From Apostichopus japonicus (Eukaryota; Echinodermata; Holothuroidea; Aspidochirotida; Stichopodidae), in contig NC_092570.1 of the NCBI RefSeq assembly GCF_037975245.1, forward strand, positions 12,811,001 to 12,875,000: DNA of 64,000 nucleotides. The letters are read 5' to 3'. Positions 36,951 through 49,109 of the stretch are shown piece after piece (position 1 is the stretch's first letter; each line of letters starts with the position of its first letter). Made by a program: the position numbers and the translations under genes. The notes beneath the pieces are model-generated. The model was not told where the DNA came from, did not search any database, and was given only the letters and a program-made list of their open reading frames with translations.

Positions 36951-37560
36951 ATGGCATTTTCCCAGCAGGAGGTAGTTTTGCCATCTCTTTTATATGCTAC
37001 AGAAACTTTGACATTATACAGCCTTCACTTTAAGAAACTGAGCAGTATTCAGATGAACCAACTATGTCAGGTCATGAACATCAAATGGCAGGAAAGGGTA
37101 GCCAATGTGCAGATTCTACAGAGAGCAGGCCTACCAAGCATTGAATCTATGATCACAGCCTCACAGTTAAGGAGGGCAGGACATGTATGCAGAATGCCTG
37201 AACATCGGTTGCCAAAAATGGTTTTCTATGGTGAGCTCTCAGAAGGCAAAAGACAACAGGGTGGTCAAATCTTGCATTACAAAGATACCCTGAAACGAAG
37301 CTTGAGAAAAGCTAACATCAATGTTGACAGCTATGGGAATCATTGGCCAGTGATAGGATCAGCTGGAGACATGCAGTGAGGAACACCATCAAGACCGTGG
37401 AAGACAGGAGGAATGAAAAGCACAAGCGGTAGCATGATTTACGTCATGGGGCAGTTGATAGTTTTACCTCAGACTATCAATGTATCACCTGCAGGAGAAA
37501 CTTCCGTGCCAATGCTGGTCTGTCCTCGCAGAAGAGGGCCAGGAAATGTTAATTGATTGC
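36951..37560 (+). pseudogene. 3' relic of a non-LTR retrotransposon
   Basis: Open plus-strand frame to the TGA at 37377-37379, with the C-terminal motifs common to many marine-invertebrate endonuclease-reverse transcriptase elements: LLYATETLTLY, IKWQERVANVQILQRAGLPS, RRAGHVCRMPEHRLPK, FYGELSEGKRQQGG. After a frameshift a C..C zinc-finger tail follows (ITCRRNFRANAGLSS) with a stop near 37550. The TCATCATCGGTAACGATGGA at about 37576 is a typical 3' end. Everything upstream of the thumb region is missing. Confidence 0.85.
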
Positions 37561-38044
37561 CTGTTGCACTCAACAGTCATCATCGGTAACGATGGACAGT
37601 CGAAGAGTGCAATAATTAATTGAAACTTTCTTTGTAGGAAAACTATTATATATATACCCTACCTTCAAAGCAAAAAAAAACTGTCAGCATCTATTCTTTG
37701 TACACTTTACAATGGAATAGAAGCTTTATTCTAGCCTAGGCTTTGTTGCAATCATATGGGTTTGCATGAGTTGGGCTAAAGAAGTCTTGAAGAACCATAG
37801 CAAATTTGGCCAACTTAGTGCTCTCCACAAAAACGCTAGTCTAGTCTAGGTACGGTGCTGTACAGAAGCTTCGCATGTCCCATAAATTCCCATACTGTGT
37901 TATACACACTGCACAGTCTGTTACAGTCACAGTGGCTGCTGTGTTTGTTAGTCAAATTGTAACCACTTTGTCAATTGCAATTTAATCTAACAAACAAAAA
38001 CAAAATTGCCAAAGTGAAACTAGTAGTAGTAGTAGTAAGGTGAG

Positions 38045-38470
38045 TCTCGTCTATCCGACATGCTCAGTGATTAACCTCCTCCATGTATCACAATCTTGCG
38101 CAAGGCCCATTGCTTCCTTGAAATCGTTAATGTCCTTAAATTGCGACTTTATTTTTCAAAGCAAGGAAGTCACAGGCCTCCCTCCTGGTTCAGCGGTATG
38201 TCTCAATGCTTCTCTTAAAGCAACTGTTGCTGTGAGCGTCCTCCTGGAGTCTTGCTACATGACCGAAAAATCTCAATCTTCTATGTGCGACTATGGATGA
38301 CCAAGGTGTTTGGTTGGTTTAATTGTAGAGCTCATCGTTTGATAACCAATTGTTATTGGTCCATCTAATGTTGAGAATATTACAAAGTCTCCTTTGAAAA
38401 GTGTCAATTTTGCGATCAAGATCCTTTGTTGTGCCCCACAGTTCGCAATTGTACAAAAAAAATACTCTTT
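38045..38470 (-). pseudogene. Second non-LTR retrotransposon relic
   Basis: Minus-strand reading from about 38455 gives LYNCELWGTTKDLDRKI and RRLCNILNIRWTNNNWLS, a stop, then HRRLRFFGHVARLQEDAHS near 38265-38215. These are reverse-transcriptase C-terminal motifs of a different element from that at 36951. Several stops are present, so it is dead. Confidence 0.75.
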
Positions 38471-38719
38471 AATAAAGTTTCAAAAATCCTAAGCTGAATG
38501 TTCGGCTTATGTAAGTTTGCTTTGGAAAATACTTGAAACTAAGAAACAAATAAATATCATTAATCCATATAGCCGAATTATGCACAACAGCAACACTTGC
38601 GAGAAGTTGGGGAAAAGTTTCCTTGCTTTGAGCAGTTTGACAACCAGCAATAGTACAAAATTTTACAAGTATAGCTTAGGCCTTTCTATTTCTGGTCAAG
38701 CCATCAATGAAATCACATA

Positions 38720-39060
38720 GCTGAAGGACAGGCTCTGGCCTAGCCTAGATCTAAACCATGCACTGCGCAATCACACAAGCTTTAAAAAGATCATTAATGC
38801 CATTACTAATACTATTGCTAATTTACTGGACACCATCATAAGTAAGTTAGCATAGGCCTAGGTGTGCCTGAGCATTAGGCCAAAAAGAAATTAGCCTAAC
38901 TAACTAGTCTATAACTGCTTAACAAAAACATTTAGGCCCAGGCTAGTTAGGTTAGACTGTAATCCTAAGTTAGACCTGAGTTTGGATAGGATTAGGACTA
39001 GCCTAATTTAGGCCTAAGCTATGCCTTAATTTAGGCTTGGGCTAAAGTTTTGCTAGGGCT
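38720..39060. repeat. TAGGCCTA-rich low-complexity stretch
   Basis: Dense in TTAGGCCTAA, CTAGCCTAG and related self-complementary words over about 340 bp. Not a clear tandem array. Confidence 0.5.
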
Positions 39061-39446
39061 GACTTTAAGTAAGATTTGTAGGTTACCGTTATCTGTTATT
39101 GGTGCTAATGCGTCTCACTTAGGGAATGTATGGTTAGGCTCTTCTTCTTCCTTTTTACGGCATGAAACCGAATTAAAAGTCGACAAAATTCCGTTTTTTA
39201 CTGTTCACTTTGTGCCTTTCCGACTTGCTTCACTTTAACTTCATGCCCAGCTCTAAATTATGAGATGTAGACTCCACCTTCAAACTTCAGTAATTCGTAC
39301 CCGTGTCTTCGCTGGCATTGTGTTTTACTATTGAAGGTTCACGTACTGCGTAGGCTATGTTCAATACGTCTTACGTGCAGTTGTATACTATTTTGAATTT
39401 TGCCCAATTCCACGCTTGTGTTGATCAGCTGGTTAACTGCAATCTG

Positions 39447-39504
39447 ATTGGTTGTGTTCGAAGCACGCAAATGACTATTCATTAGTTCAAATTTGATGAC
39501 GTAA
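39447..39504 (-). promoter_or_regulatory. Possible cell-cycle promoter module
   Basis: Within 60 bp on the minus strand: CRE-like TTACGTCA (39504-39497), CHR-like TTTGAA (39491-39486), TTCGAA (39462-39457) and an inverted-Y CCAAT (39451-39447, context AACCAATCAG). CCAAT plus CHR is the usual promoter grammar of mitotic cyclins. It is 2.75 kb upstream of the cyclin B3 start codon, and the acceptor at 36736 calls for an upstream 5' exon. The link is inferred; no transcription start is visible. Confidence 0.3.
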
Positions 39505-39599
39505 CATGACAATAGCGTCCAGACGAAACAAACAACAGCTCTACTGTCAGGCTTTGTGTACACATGCTATAAGAATCTCTGTATCTAGGATCAGTCTGA

Positions 39600-40930
39600 A
39601 TAGTATAGACCAAAAATATGCAAATGGCCATTATGTGTATTGCAGTTATACAGTTCCACTTTAGGCTACTAAGTGCAGATCTTTTTCCCGTTCAAAAGTG
39701 AGTAGATCACGTTGTTCGTTTTTGGTGATTATGTGGATCAAGATGTTTGGTTTTCTCGATGCAATCAGTGAAAGTGCGGGCATGAGAATGTTTCTCCCAC
39801 CCCCCCCCTCCCGATCCCATTCTGTCCTTCAAAACAGAGATCCGGCAACCCTGTAAACACGATAAGCGCGATATTTGGATCCATGTAGGCCACAAGAATG
39901 TTACCGTTTTCATATAGAGGTGATATGTCATTGAGGTCACCCGATGTCAAAGTCTGAAAATATTGTCAAATTGTGTGCAAACACAATGTGACAGGGGCAC
40001 AAGCCTGGTCGAGCTGTCCTATAAGCACAGCTCCTGCAGGTTCGCAAACTATCAAATAAAGCAGACTTATTGTTAATGAACGAGGATATAGTAGAAAAAA
40101 GAATATAACCAAATATTTCTCCGACTGGAAGCATAACCACCCCCCCCCCTAAATAGACAAAAGTTAAATCGGTGCCAGTCAGAGGAGGGGGAAGCTGACT
40201 TTACTGGAAGGCCGCCCCATCACTTGCAATGATGAACCTCCCAGGAGTACCTAGCCATATGAGCCAAAACAAAATGGGGGGAGGGAATAGCTGCATGTGC
40301 CCCAGAAGTAATACTTCCGGAGTTTGACTGACAAGCCCTCTAGCCACCGGGTGCTAAACTAGGGCCCCCCTCCCTCTGTCAGAGTCGAGGCCTCCCCCTC
40401 TCCCCACCCCAAGTTTCTAAAGTCGAGGACGTCGAGGAAGAATTTAAATTATTCTTAGCATAGGTAATTGAGGAGGAGGTTCTTACTCAGAGGGTCGAAG
40501 AGAAAGGTTATTTACTTTATTTTTTATTTATTTATTAATTTTTCTTTGACGCATTTAGGTGGTCAAAAAGTGGGGTAGTATTTGTCACTACAAACAGCTT
40601 TTTTTTTTTGGCTATATACTTGTTAAGACATGTTATGACAAATTATAATTGCAGTGCTGTGGATAATATTTAATTTGGAAACTTGATAATTAGTGCACAA
40701 ATACTGCCTTAGTATTACAGATTTGCATCAGGATATTGGGAGGGAGACATTTAAGATTACATTTAAAGGGTAGTAAAGCTCCTCCAGTTTCTCCCAGTAA
40801 TATTACTATTTTGTTTTTAAATTAAGTGAATGCCATTGACGACTCTTTTGTTATTGTTGAGATCAAAGGTCGTCTGCAGTTGAAGAAGAACACAACTCAT
40901 TTGCAGTGTTACGTTAAGTGTTCTAATCAT
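39600..40930. other. Intergenic, no gene recognised
   Basis: C and G runs at about 39800 and 40140, with no supportable exon. Confidence 0.5.
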
Positions 40931-40937
40931 GTAGACC

Positions 40938-41319
40938 CAGTGGCGTAGGAAGGTACTTTTGAGTGGGGGGGGGGCTGAAGACTGATGGCCGGCCTGGGGG
41001 AGGGGTCTAAGTCTAAAAAAATCCAAAGGGGAGGGGGACACCCCCTCCCCTTTGGATTTTTTTTGCATTTCCAGGTGGCCTCAGATGCAATTTGGTGCAA
41101 TATAGCACACTTCAGCTCCCACTCCATTTTGTAAATAATTTTGCATTTTCACTTGGCCTTAAATGCAATTTGGTGCTCCAAATGAGATTTTTTTCTCATT
41201 TGGAAATGAAAAAGGGGTTTTCTGACTTGCGGAGCGGGGGGGGGGGGGGGGCGGAATGATACTTCCGCCCCCCATATTTTTCACTGGGGGGCTGGCGCCC
41301 CCCGGTTCCTACGCCCTTG
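40938..41319 (+). mobile_element. GGCGTAGGA-family MITE, copy 1
   Basis: Left end CAGTGGCGTAGGAAGG, right end the inverted CCTACGCCCTTG. Inside is a perfect hairpin AATCCAAAGGGGAGGGGG/CCCCCTCCCCTTTGGATT near 41020-41060. The second copy at 59592-59964 matches along its whole length. The flanks TGTAGACC and TGCAAACC match at 6 of 8 positions, suggesting an aged 8-bp target duplication. Confidence 0.85.
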
Positions 41320-42461
41320 TGCAAACCCATAAGAAGGAATCACTACTTAGGCCTACCTATCACATGAAGGCCCAAAACAAACCGATACTTCCATACCAAA
41401 TGTCAATACACCTGGAACTGCATGCCCTGTTATGTGAATATTATGAGACGAAAGCAAGGCGCGGATCCAGGTGAGGGAGGGGGGGGGGGGTGGGGGAGTG
41501 ATAAGTTAAACAGCCTCATATTTTCAACCTCACACATTTCAAAAGTTGCGTAGGCCTAATATCGAATTAACTTGTAATCTAAATACGGCGTCAGACCGAA
41601 CCATTTCATGTTTTAAGTTTCTTATCAATCCCCTGGGGGAGGCTTATACACCACTCTATTGATGCCAGTCGGATTCGACTATCCCAGGACTAAGACCATT
41701 TCATTTATAAATACAAATCCTTTGTCCTACCATGCCGGTTTTGTAAGGATAAAGTAATTATGTTGATGATACTTATGGCAGTGACGATGTCGACCAATTA
41801 ATACAATGATCATGCATATATGCATGTTGGTAATAATGATATATGCAAGGATACGTCGAATTTCATCGTTTTTGTTTAAAAGAGGTTCTTTATAGTTATC
41901 GCCTTTTCTGTCGGAAATTCCTAATTCATCACGTCCCCTGGTTATTTACATTGGTCATTTTCTGAAATGTTTCTTCATTAAAGCGAAAACTTTTTATAGC
42001 AAATTACAAACAAAAAAATGATGATAAAATGTATGACACTAAACAGTTTCTCGTTTGTTGTAATTGTACATTTAAGTATTTATTAAATTACACAGACTTT
42101 ATAGTTATGGTACGATATCCAGAAACGTAAGTTAAACAAAGAGAACCAGATCTGGACGATACAAACATGGACGAAATGTTATGTTTTGAAATTAAAATAA
42201 ACACGGTAATAACTTATTGAAAGAGAAAAGCAATCTTCATTTCTCGATGTAAATGCGCATAAAAGATACATATTCAATTTATTTTGAATATATCTATATT
42301 CATTAGCTAAATAACTTTTTATATCGAATTAGGCCTATATAATATGAATTAATTTTAACCAGTGACTTCACGTTTATTAAGGTACTTGTCCTCTCCTAAA
42401 TCTTTGACGGAACCATAGACTTAATTTCCTAGCACGGTATATGATTTACGAATATGCAGAT

Positions 42462-42527
<66 letters not shown>

Positions 42528-45500
42528 CAATTTCGCTTGGATACGTTCGTATTTAAGATTTAGCCTATAATATATATAATAGAAAACTTATTTGTTCCAT
42601 GAATTGAACGTAATATTTTATATTTTCATTGGCAAATACTGGGCGGTTTTGTCCATGTAGCGGTTTCGGTGAATGATCATAAAAAGTAACTAATAACGTT
42701 TCCCTAACGTTTAACTTTACATTTATACGGTATGGTGAAGTTAATATCGTGCAAACTTAGCAATTAGTAATATTTGGTAAATACGTTTGTTTTCTTCTTC
42801 AAAGTTTCGCCTCATCAAATCAGCCGTAGATTGACAATATACTAATAAATGATTTATATAATGCATCAAATCATAACAGCGCCATCTCTATTCTCTAAAT
42901 CTGGAATGCAGAGTCACATGGCTCTTTCTGATAATCTTCGCATCATTTTCGATTCTCCTCACCACCCCTCCCCTTCCCTTTCCCATCACAAAAATATTAT
43001 GCTAATACACAAGGTTATATATACTGAGTATAAAATGTACTGCACCACTTGTCATAGAAAACCAAGTGGCCTCCGTCACCCTATAAACAATCATTCAAGA
43101 AAGGAATAAAAATATAACTTAGTAGGCCTCTAGTACAGTAGTTTCGTTCACGATGTGGTGACCAAGAAATTTTTGCCAATTAACACCTATTGGCATATAT
43201 TTTCTTGGTGTTCAAATAACTCGTCATAAGGCTAAATAACTTCATTAGTTCAAATGCGGCTGGTGAATAGATTTGTTAGAATGCCGCATTTTAAAAGCTG
43301 GTATATCACGACAATTATACTCAGAGTTAGTATACCGTAATATTTTATCGTTTCTCTTTGGGTTGACATCTAGCTGTAACTGGTTCTACTATACTTTTAC
43401 AACTGGTATATCAGCATATAGTTTGCTCTCTCAAGTTGGATTCCACACACAGTTACCGTCCAGAAGCGTATAACAAAACGCAACAGGGCCCAGTGGAAAT
43501 GACACCCAAAGGAGACGTCACGTCCCAGACAGGATTTCTGCTTGGCCCACTTTTTGATGTCATATCTAGACGCTCGGACATGGCTCACTAAAGCTTTCTC
43601 CTGTATACTGTAGTAAATAGTATAAAACTGATGGGTGGTTAATTTATTTAGAGTCTTGTCCACGGGCCCAGGAGGACGCACTGTCCTATTCCTATACGCC
43701 ATGTCCAGTAACTTGCATGAGAAATAAGAGGGGCTTCATAGAGACATACATGAGTATATGTATATTGACTCTATAGCACAACACAAATAGTCGCCAACAG
43801 AGTAGTATATGCCCTATATAGGTCGACATTTACTGTAGTAAAGCTGCGGACACATCCAACTGTGCGAACAAGACCGACATCGGTAGTTCACAACCAATAT
43901 AATAACGCTATTTTAAACTAAAGACCTTCTCCATGTCAATACAAGGGACATTTCGGTTTCGGACATTGTAACATATTTTGATGAGGATAATATTGCATAC
44001 TGTTAATTGGAAATGTTATCTCATGCATGTCCTTAATTAGAGATATGGTTTTTGAAATGTGACCTTTGACTGTCTCACCTTCCCCGAAGTGGGTCACGTG
44101 TCAATGGTCTGTGGTGCCATCATGGCAGTTCAAGAGCTAGATCGAGTTTCCTCTTGTAATTTTTCTTGAAATTCGGAAACAGTTGGAGTTTGTATATAGT
44201 AGACATAACTTTTTTGTGTGGAAATATGCTAACCCCGTGCGGAAAAAACAGAGCAATTTTCAGTTCAATTTCCATGATGACATCTTCACTCTACTGTTAC
44301 CAGATACATTAATAAATATCGAAAACAAAATCGAACTATTAATGTATGTGCTAAATAAAACCCTATGAGGATGTGAAAGGAGCAAATTTCCAGCAATTTT
44401 GTAAAGTAATAATTTTCAGCGTAAGGAGAGTAGACATTTAAACTAGCCAATTTTTCTTTTCAAACGGAGGTGATATAATGTAAATAAGCCTTAGAGTATC
44501 ATCATTAATAGCGGGAGATCTCGGTGCTTTTTTACAGATGAAGCCTGCATTTTAAATATGTGCGCTCCTCGGCTGAACGTATAGTGCAGGTCAAGCTGAG
44601 CTGGCGTGCGGTCCAATGCGGCCTGAAAGATTGACCCTATGTTAGCTGATTATGTTCCATGGGTTTATCAAGCTGCCGTTCCTCCCGTGTACGAAGATGC
44701 CCTTTTATCTAGTACATGGTATTTCTAAAACACTTGATGACATCTATACATGTTGAGAGACATCAATACAGCAAACTAACAGCTTCACAAGCCCCCCCCC
44801 CCACTCCCCATATGCATCAACAAGTTAACCCACAAGTCGGATGTACCGTGCATACTGTGAGGGTGAGACTTGTTATAGGCTAGATGCTCACATATGTTGT
44901 TTTCGTTGTCGCTTTATAGTTGCAACACCGGCTTATTGACACATCAATGGAACATGCACTACCATGGTAGTAATTTCTGCCCAATTGGGGTGTCCTGATG
45001 CTGCTTGATGGTGTTGGATCCCAGAACTATCACAGATTTCCTATACACTAACCGTGACCTTTATGACAATAAAGCTATCCGTTTAGCGGCCCCCAGTTGT
45101 AAGGGCGAAAAAACGTCCATCGATGTCTCGGTGTTGATACCGTCGTCGGAGTTATTGTTGACACTCATTAAATGGCGTTTTTCAATATATGTTATACACA
45201 TTACTTTCCACCCCGAGAGTACGAGCGACCGTCAATGTCAGTGTGGCATTAAAGCACTGCATGCTTGTAACAAACAGTAAGTTAAATCCCCTAGTAACAC
45301 CCTCCGAGTCCCCCAGCCTCATACATTCTTACCTGCAGTTTCCGTGTCAAAAGTCATCGGTACCGCGACTGGAAAATACATAACTTACCAAATGCGACAT
45401 TATATATATGTTGGTTAAAGTATCTCTTAGTTAATTCAGCACGTTTGGTGATATGCATATAGGCTATAATAATATAGATTGGCACTGGTGCTGCGTTACA

Positions 45501-45660
45501 AACATTATTGGACCATATAGCCCACTCCTTCACTTCCAATAACTACTATACGAAGAGGACCGCACAAGGGCCGGTATATGTGTCACCAATATTAACACGC
45601 GCGGGCGAGGTAGAAATTTCATGACCTCGAGGCTGATAATTGTCCCTCTTTTCAGGAGCT
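41320..45660. other. Intergenic, no gene recognised
   Basis: Strongly AT-rich. A TIR-like GCGCGGATCCAGGTGAGG followed by a G run lies at about 41459, and a pure (TA)n microsatellite at 42464-42522. I could not support any exon. Confidence 0.5.
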
Positions 45661-45676
45661 AACACATTTGGTGGGG

Positions 45677-46384
45677 TTAAGTGATACTAGCTGATCGACT
45701 AAAAACCCAACGGTCCGTCGACCTCTCGTCGCCTCCACTGGACGACACTGCCTGAAGTTCGAAACTCATTTGAGTGAGCTCTCGAAATAATTTTAGCCTA
45801 TTCAACGGTCTCTCTCTTGGTAAAATCAAACCATTTTCTTCCGGTCCAAATTTACGCCCGAATTGAGCTGGCCTTATTAAATTCAAATGATGCAAACTTT
45901 CCATAACCGTTGGAATCTTCTTCAATATATCAGCACGAGCGAAGATTATCCAGTGACCATTTGCACATTCAAATTCGACTTCTAGAAATTCTTGTACTTT
46001 TGGTTCATCTAGTTTTCGCTTGATCTCCTCTTGAATTGCAATCTTGTTATCTCGTATATTTTTCAGAGCCTCCACCAATTCAGATATTTGATAATAATCC
46101 GCTTCTGCCATAAGCATATCTAATTCTGGGAAATTTTCCGGTAATATAAGCTCCGAACGTCGTAGAAAATTGAGCACATAGCGAAACAATGGGCCATCTC
46201 CGTCAATTAAAAATCGTCCTTCATTATCAACGGTCGTTGGCATACGACCACTGAACATCGATCCTAACATAGAATCGGGATATCGTACAAGTGTAGTTCT
46301 TGCCGTTGTATAAATATGCCCGCCAACATTCAGCGATACAAACTCCTCCATTCTCAATACACTTTCCTGATTGGAATCCGTCAT
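45677..46384 (-). CDS. BTB/POZ (T1) domain protein, KCTD6/KCTD21-like
   Basis: Uninterrupted 235-codon frame, ATG to TAA. Residues about 14-110 form a BTB/T1 tetramerisation domain: SLNVGGHIYTTARTTLVRYP (17-36), DSMLGSMFSG, then DGDGPLFRYVLNFLR (61-75) and EADYYQISELVEAL. The C-terminal region ends in a DRWVFSRS block resembling the end of KCTD6. Length is close to the 230-260 residues usual for KCTD6, KCTD11 and KCTD21 (KCASH proteins), which are CUL3 ubiquitin-ligase adaptors that promote HDAC1 turnover and damp Hedgehog signalling in vertebrates. No membrane segment is present, so it is not a channel. A donor-like GTAG|GTAAGC lies about 35 bp upstream on the same strand; a spliced 5' UTR is possible but unproven. 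No close neighbour suggests co-regulation. Confidence 0.92.
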   Translation of the reverse strand: MTDSNQESVLRMEEFVSLNVGGHIYTTARTTLVRYPDSMLGSMFSGRMPTTVDNEGRFLIDGDGPLFRYVLNFLRRSELILPENFPELDMLMAEADYYQISELVEALKNIRDNKIAIQEEIKRKLDEPKVQEFLEVEFECANGHWIIFARADILKKIPTVMESLHHLNLIRPAQFGRKFGPEENGLILPRERPLNRLKLFRELTQMSFELQAVSSSGGDERSTDRWVFSRSASIT

Positions 46385-46449
46385 TAGTTTGAATAAAACA
46401 AATTCGCTTACCTACCGAGATGAGCAAAGGCACATGTAGATTCCGTACG

Positions 46450-47500
46450 TAGATTTATATAGTCAAAATTTTGGATAACCGTGCCCCCTATATGCTGTTT
46501 TTACCGTTTTACTGTACTGTTTTACTGATTGAAATTATGTATATATCGCCTATGCACACATTGACTTTCTCGTAACGTGTTTCGTCGAGGTAACGATCTC
46601 ATTCATTCTCTCTGCATATATTATATAAATTAAAGAAACGACGAATTCACGTACACTATAGGTGCATTAGACTAAAATTCGTCTAACAGGCTGTTCTTCA
46701 CTGGTAATGCTGTGCTCAAATTCAGCGATGTTGCCTTGGTAATAAAGTGTTAACCAAAAGGATTATGAGAAACTGCATGGATGCATACATGGGAATGTGT
46801 GTGGGTTGAGGTGGGGGAGGGGGGGGGGGGGTTGTGGAGGGATCGTTGGCGAAGTGAAAAGGAAACCTATGTCCATGGGAGACCGTAGACCGTAGGTCTA
46901 CTAAAGATTTGATAGCAAGGTCTTGCATATCTAACACATTTAATAGGGCCAACTAGACTCACATCCGCATACTAGTATCAAAGATGTAATTCGAGTTTCT
47001 TCTATAGAGCTCGTATTTAATTGTTTTCTAGTTTCAAGTTGAACTTGTAACTTCTTATGTTAAAGTATTGTTTGTTTTATTCGAAATTTCTTGTCATTTG
47101 AACATTGACTGTACTTGAAGACAGTTTCAACTTGACATTTCCGAGATTGAGACATATAAGGGTTTAGACAGAAGCGGCGAAAGAGGGATCAGTCTGGAGG
47201 GGAGTTGAGGGGGGGGGAAGGGAGGGGGTGGAGGGGGTGTGAGAGGCAGTGGCATATGTGACCTTCATTTGCCAAGGGACCAAACCATAGACTCACCAAC
47301 AAAAGAAAACTTTTTAAATTGCAATTCCTTAGGAAAGGTGCACTTTTCAAAAATGAAACAATAGTTATGATAAGCAACAGAGGGCATCGATACTTTTCCC
47401 CGCAAAACTGAGGGAGGGGCAACCGGCTTCGCAAGTTCGCTGCCCCTATGCTCAGTTTACACAATACATCTGGAGAAAGGTAGTAGTACGGTGTGCTTGT
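46450..47500. other. Upstream flank of the KCTD-like gene
   Basis: No gene recognised. G-rich runs at 46814-46832 and 47201-47240 resemble the edges of further small TIR elements, but I found no paired ends. Confidence 0.45.
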
Positions 47501-47783
47501 AACAATACAACTATTTCAATTCAATTCAATTCTTTATTTCAAGTATAAATCATTAACAATTTATAAATAGAAAAAAAAATTATAAAAAAAAATCACAACA
47601 ATGGTTCTAGATCCCCATGCTGTATGAACATGTACTCCCTATAAACAAAAGAATTCCTATAAAGTTCAATCCTGAATCTGGGAGTTATTGCAGCATTCCT
47701 CAAATTGCAGTTTGTCTTATTGCACAGAGAGTTTATTGCACAGTGGAGTGTGTGTCCTTCATTTCTATGGATGTTATTTAGTA

Positions 47784-48063
47784 CAAAGTGGCTATTCTTA
47801 CGACTAGTTGTAAGAATAATTTCCGACTACGCATGCGCAGTTGCTATTTTTATGACCAGTAGTACTATTTTAACGACCAGGAGTAACAATAATTTCCGGT
47901 TAGGGTTAGAATTAGGATTGAGGATTAGGGTTATGTTTAGGGTTAGGGTTACCCCTACTACATGCGCAGTTGCTTTATTTACTTTACTGCGCTTGAATTC
48001 GCCTTTGTTGTAAGAATAGTTTATAAATAATTGTTACGACTAGTTGTAAGAATAGCCACGGCC
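47784..48063. mobile_element. 280-bp MITE with perfect 9-bp TSD inside a LINE
   Basis: Inverted ends share GTGGCTATTCTTAC(G/A)ACTAG. TATTTAGTA flanks it on both sides (47775-47783 and 48064-48072). Nine-bp duplications are typical of Mutator-like elements. Confidence 0.88.
47898..47952 (+). repeat. Interstitial telomere-like TTAGGG repeats
   Basis: Degenerate (TTAGGG)n, about nine units including GTTAGGGTTAG, ATTAGGATTG and GGTTAGGGTTACC, inside the MITE at 47784-48063. Confidence 0.8.
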
Positions 48064-49000
48064 TATTTAGTAACCTCTCAAATTCCTTCCTAGCATCCGT
48101 ATTAACTTTATCTTTAAGTAGGTTATGATTTAATCCAAAGATTCTCTCACAGTATCTCAGGAAACTTAATAATCTTTTCTTATCTTTCATTTGGACAAAG
48201 TGATACCAGACCGGGGCAGCATATATGATATTTGGCAAGATAGAGGCCTCAAACACCCTTTCCCGTCCGAGGTTAATCTCATGTAATCAGATTCATATTT
48301 TACTGAATGTGGCAATATCAAAAAGTGATGAAGCATGGTTATAGCCTGATTGATTTTCGTAAACGATTTATCGAAACCTTGACGTAAACAAATGTCTATA
48401 ATCTTTCGGATAGGGGAATTAATTTTAGCCTACAGTAAAATCTCAACGAGCATGCAGCTACCTTTTCCATCGGAACCAGCAGCTAGGGGTCATTATTCTC
48501 TGTTGTACCTCTTTAAAATTCGCCACTAATGCGGCAAAAGACAACGCGCAGGTGTGAAATCCTTTCTTTGGCGTGAAAGTTGAAGAGCCTTGCCATTATT
48601 TCTGCTGTGCTGCTCATGTTAGAAAGCCTTTTCATAATTTTGCGTTGGAAAATGGACTTATATGATGGAAATTGCATTCGCCAGTTACAAATATTTCAGT
48701 TCCCCAATCCTACGTTATCGGAAATCCATTCATATATGAAGAGTAGCTGCCTACATTGTAATTTAACGGAAAAGGATTAAGTTAAAGGAAGCGTGACCGA
48801 CTTCGTCAATGCCTTTGTGGTGAAGTGTGGAATTCACCTACATTCCGTAAGCAATTGTTATATTTACATAATAATAGCACGCGCGTTCTTTTGGGATTAC
48901 ACTTGCCGGTGATACACACAGGTGTTTATCGTGTGTCGTCTGCATGAACGGGGACGTTGAGGTGTAGTTTGGGTCACGGTCTTGTTTGGATAGAAAACAA

Positions 49001-49097
49001 ATGGTGACAGAAGGAATTTCAGGACGGTATAGGAAACATGCTGTCAAATTTGCAGTAGCCAACGAATGTAGAGAAGGGTTATTACCGAAAATGTACC
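49001..49097 (+). CDS. Possible first coding exon of an unidentified gene
   Basis: ATG at 49001 opens 32 codons (MVTEGISGRYRKHAVKFAVA and onward) ending at a good donor C|GTAAGT at 49098. An upstream in-frame stop exists. I do not recognise the product and could not join it to a next exon with confidence. It may be chance. Confidence 0.2.
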
Positions 49098-49109
49098 GTA
49101 AGTATCGTA

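Larger units (their letters stand above)
47510..48285 (-). pseudogene. 3' end of a non-LTR retrotransposon, split by a MITE
   Basis: Minus-strand frame from about 48256 has the reverse-transcriptase C-terminal block EASILPNIIYAAPVWYHFVQ, then CERIFGLN and RKEFERLLN. At that point a MITE interrupts it (47784-48063). When the MITE and one target copy are ignored, the frame continues below 47774 through HRNEGHTLHC to a TGA at 47593-47595. The tail is A/T-rich and ends in a GAATT-type repeat (47515-47532). The upstream part is truncated at about 48285. Jockey/CR1-like affinity is a guess. Confidence 0.8.

Noticed and set aside
43397-43702. 101-codon minus-strand frame
   Set aside because: No domain, no splice context and average composition; probably chance.
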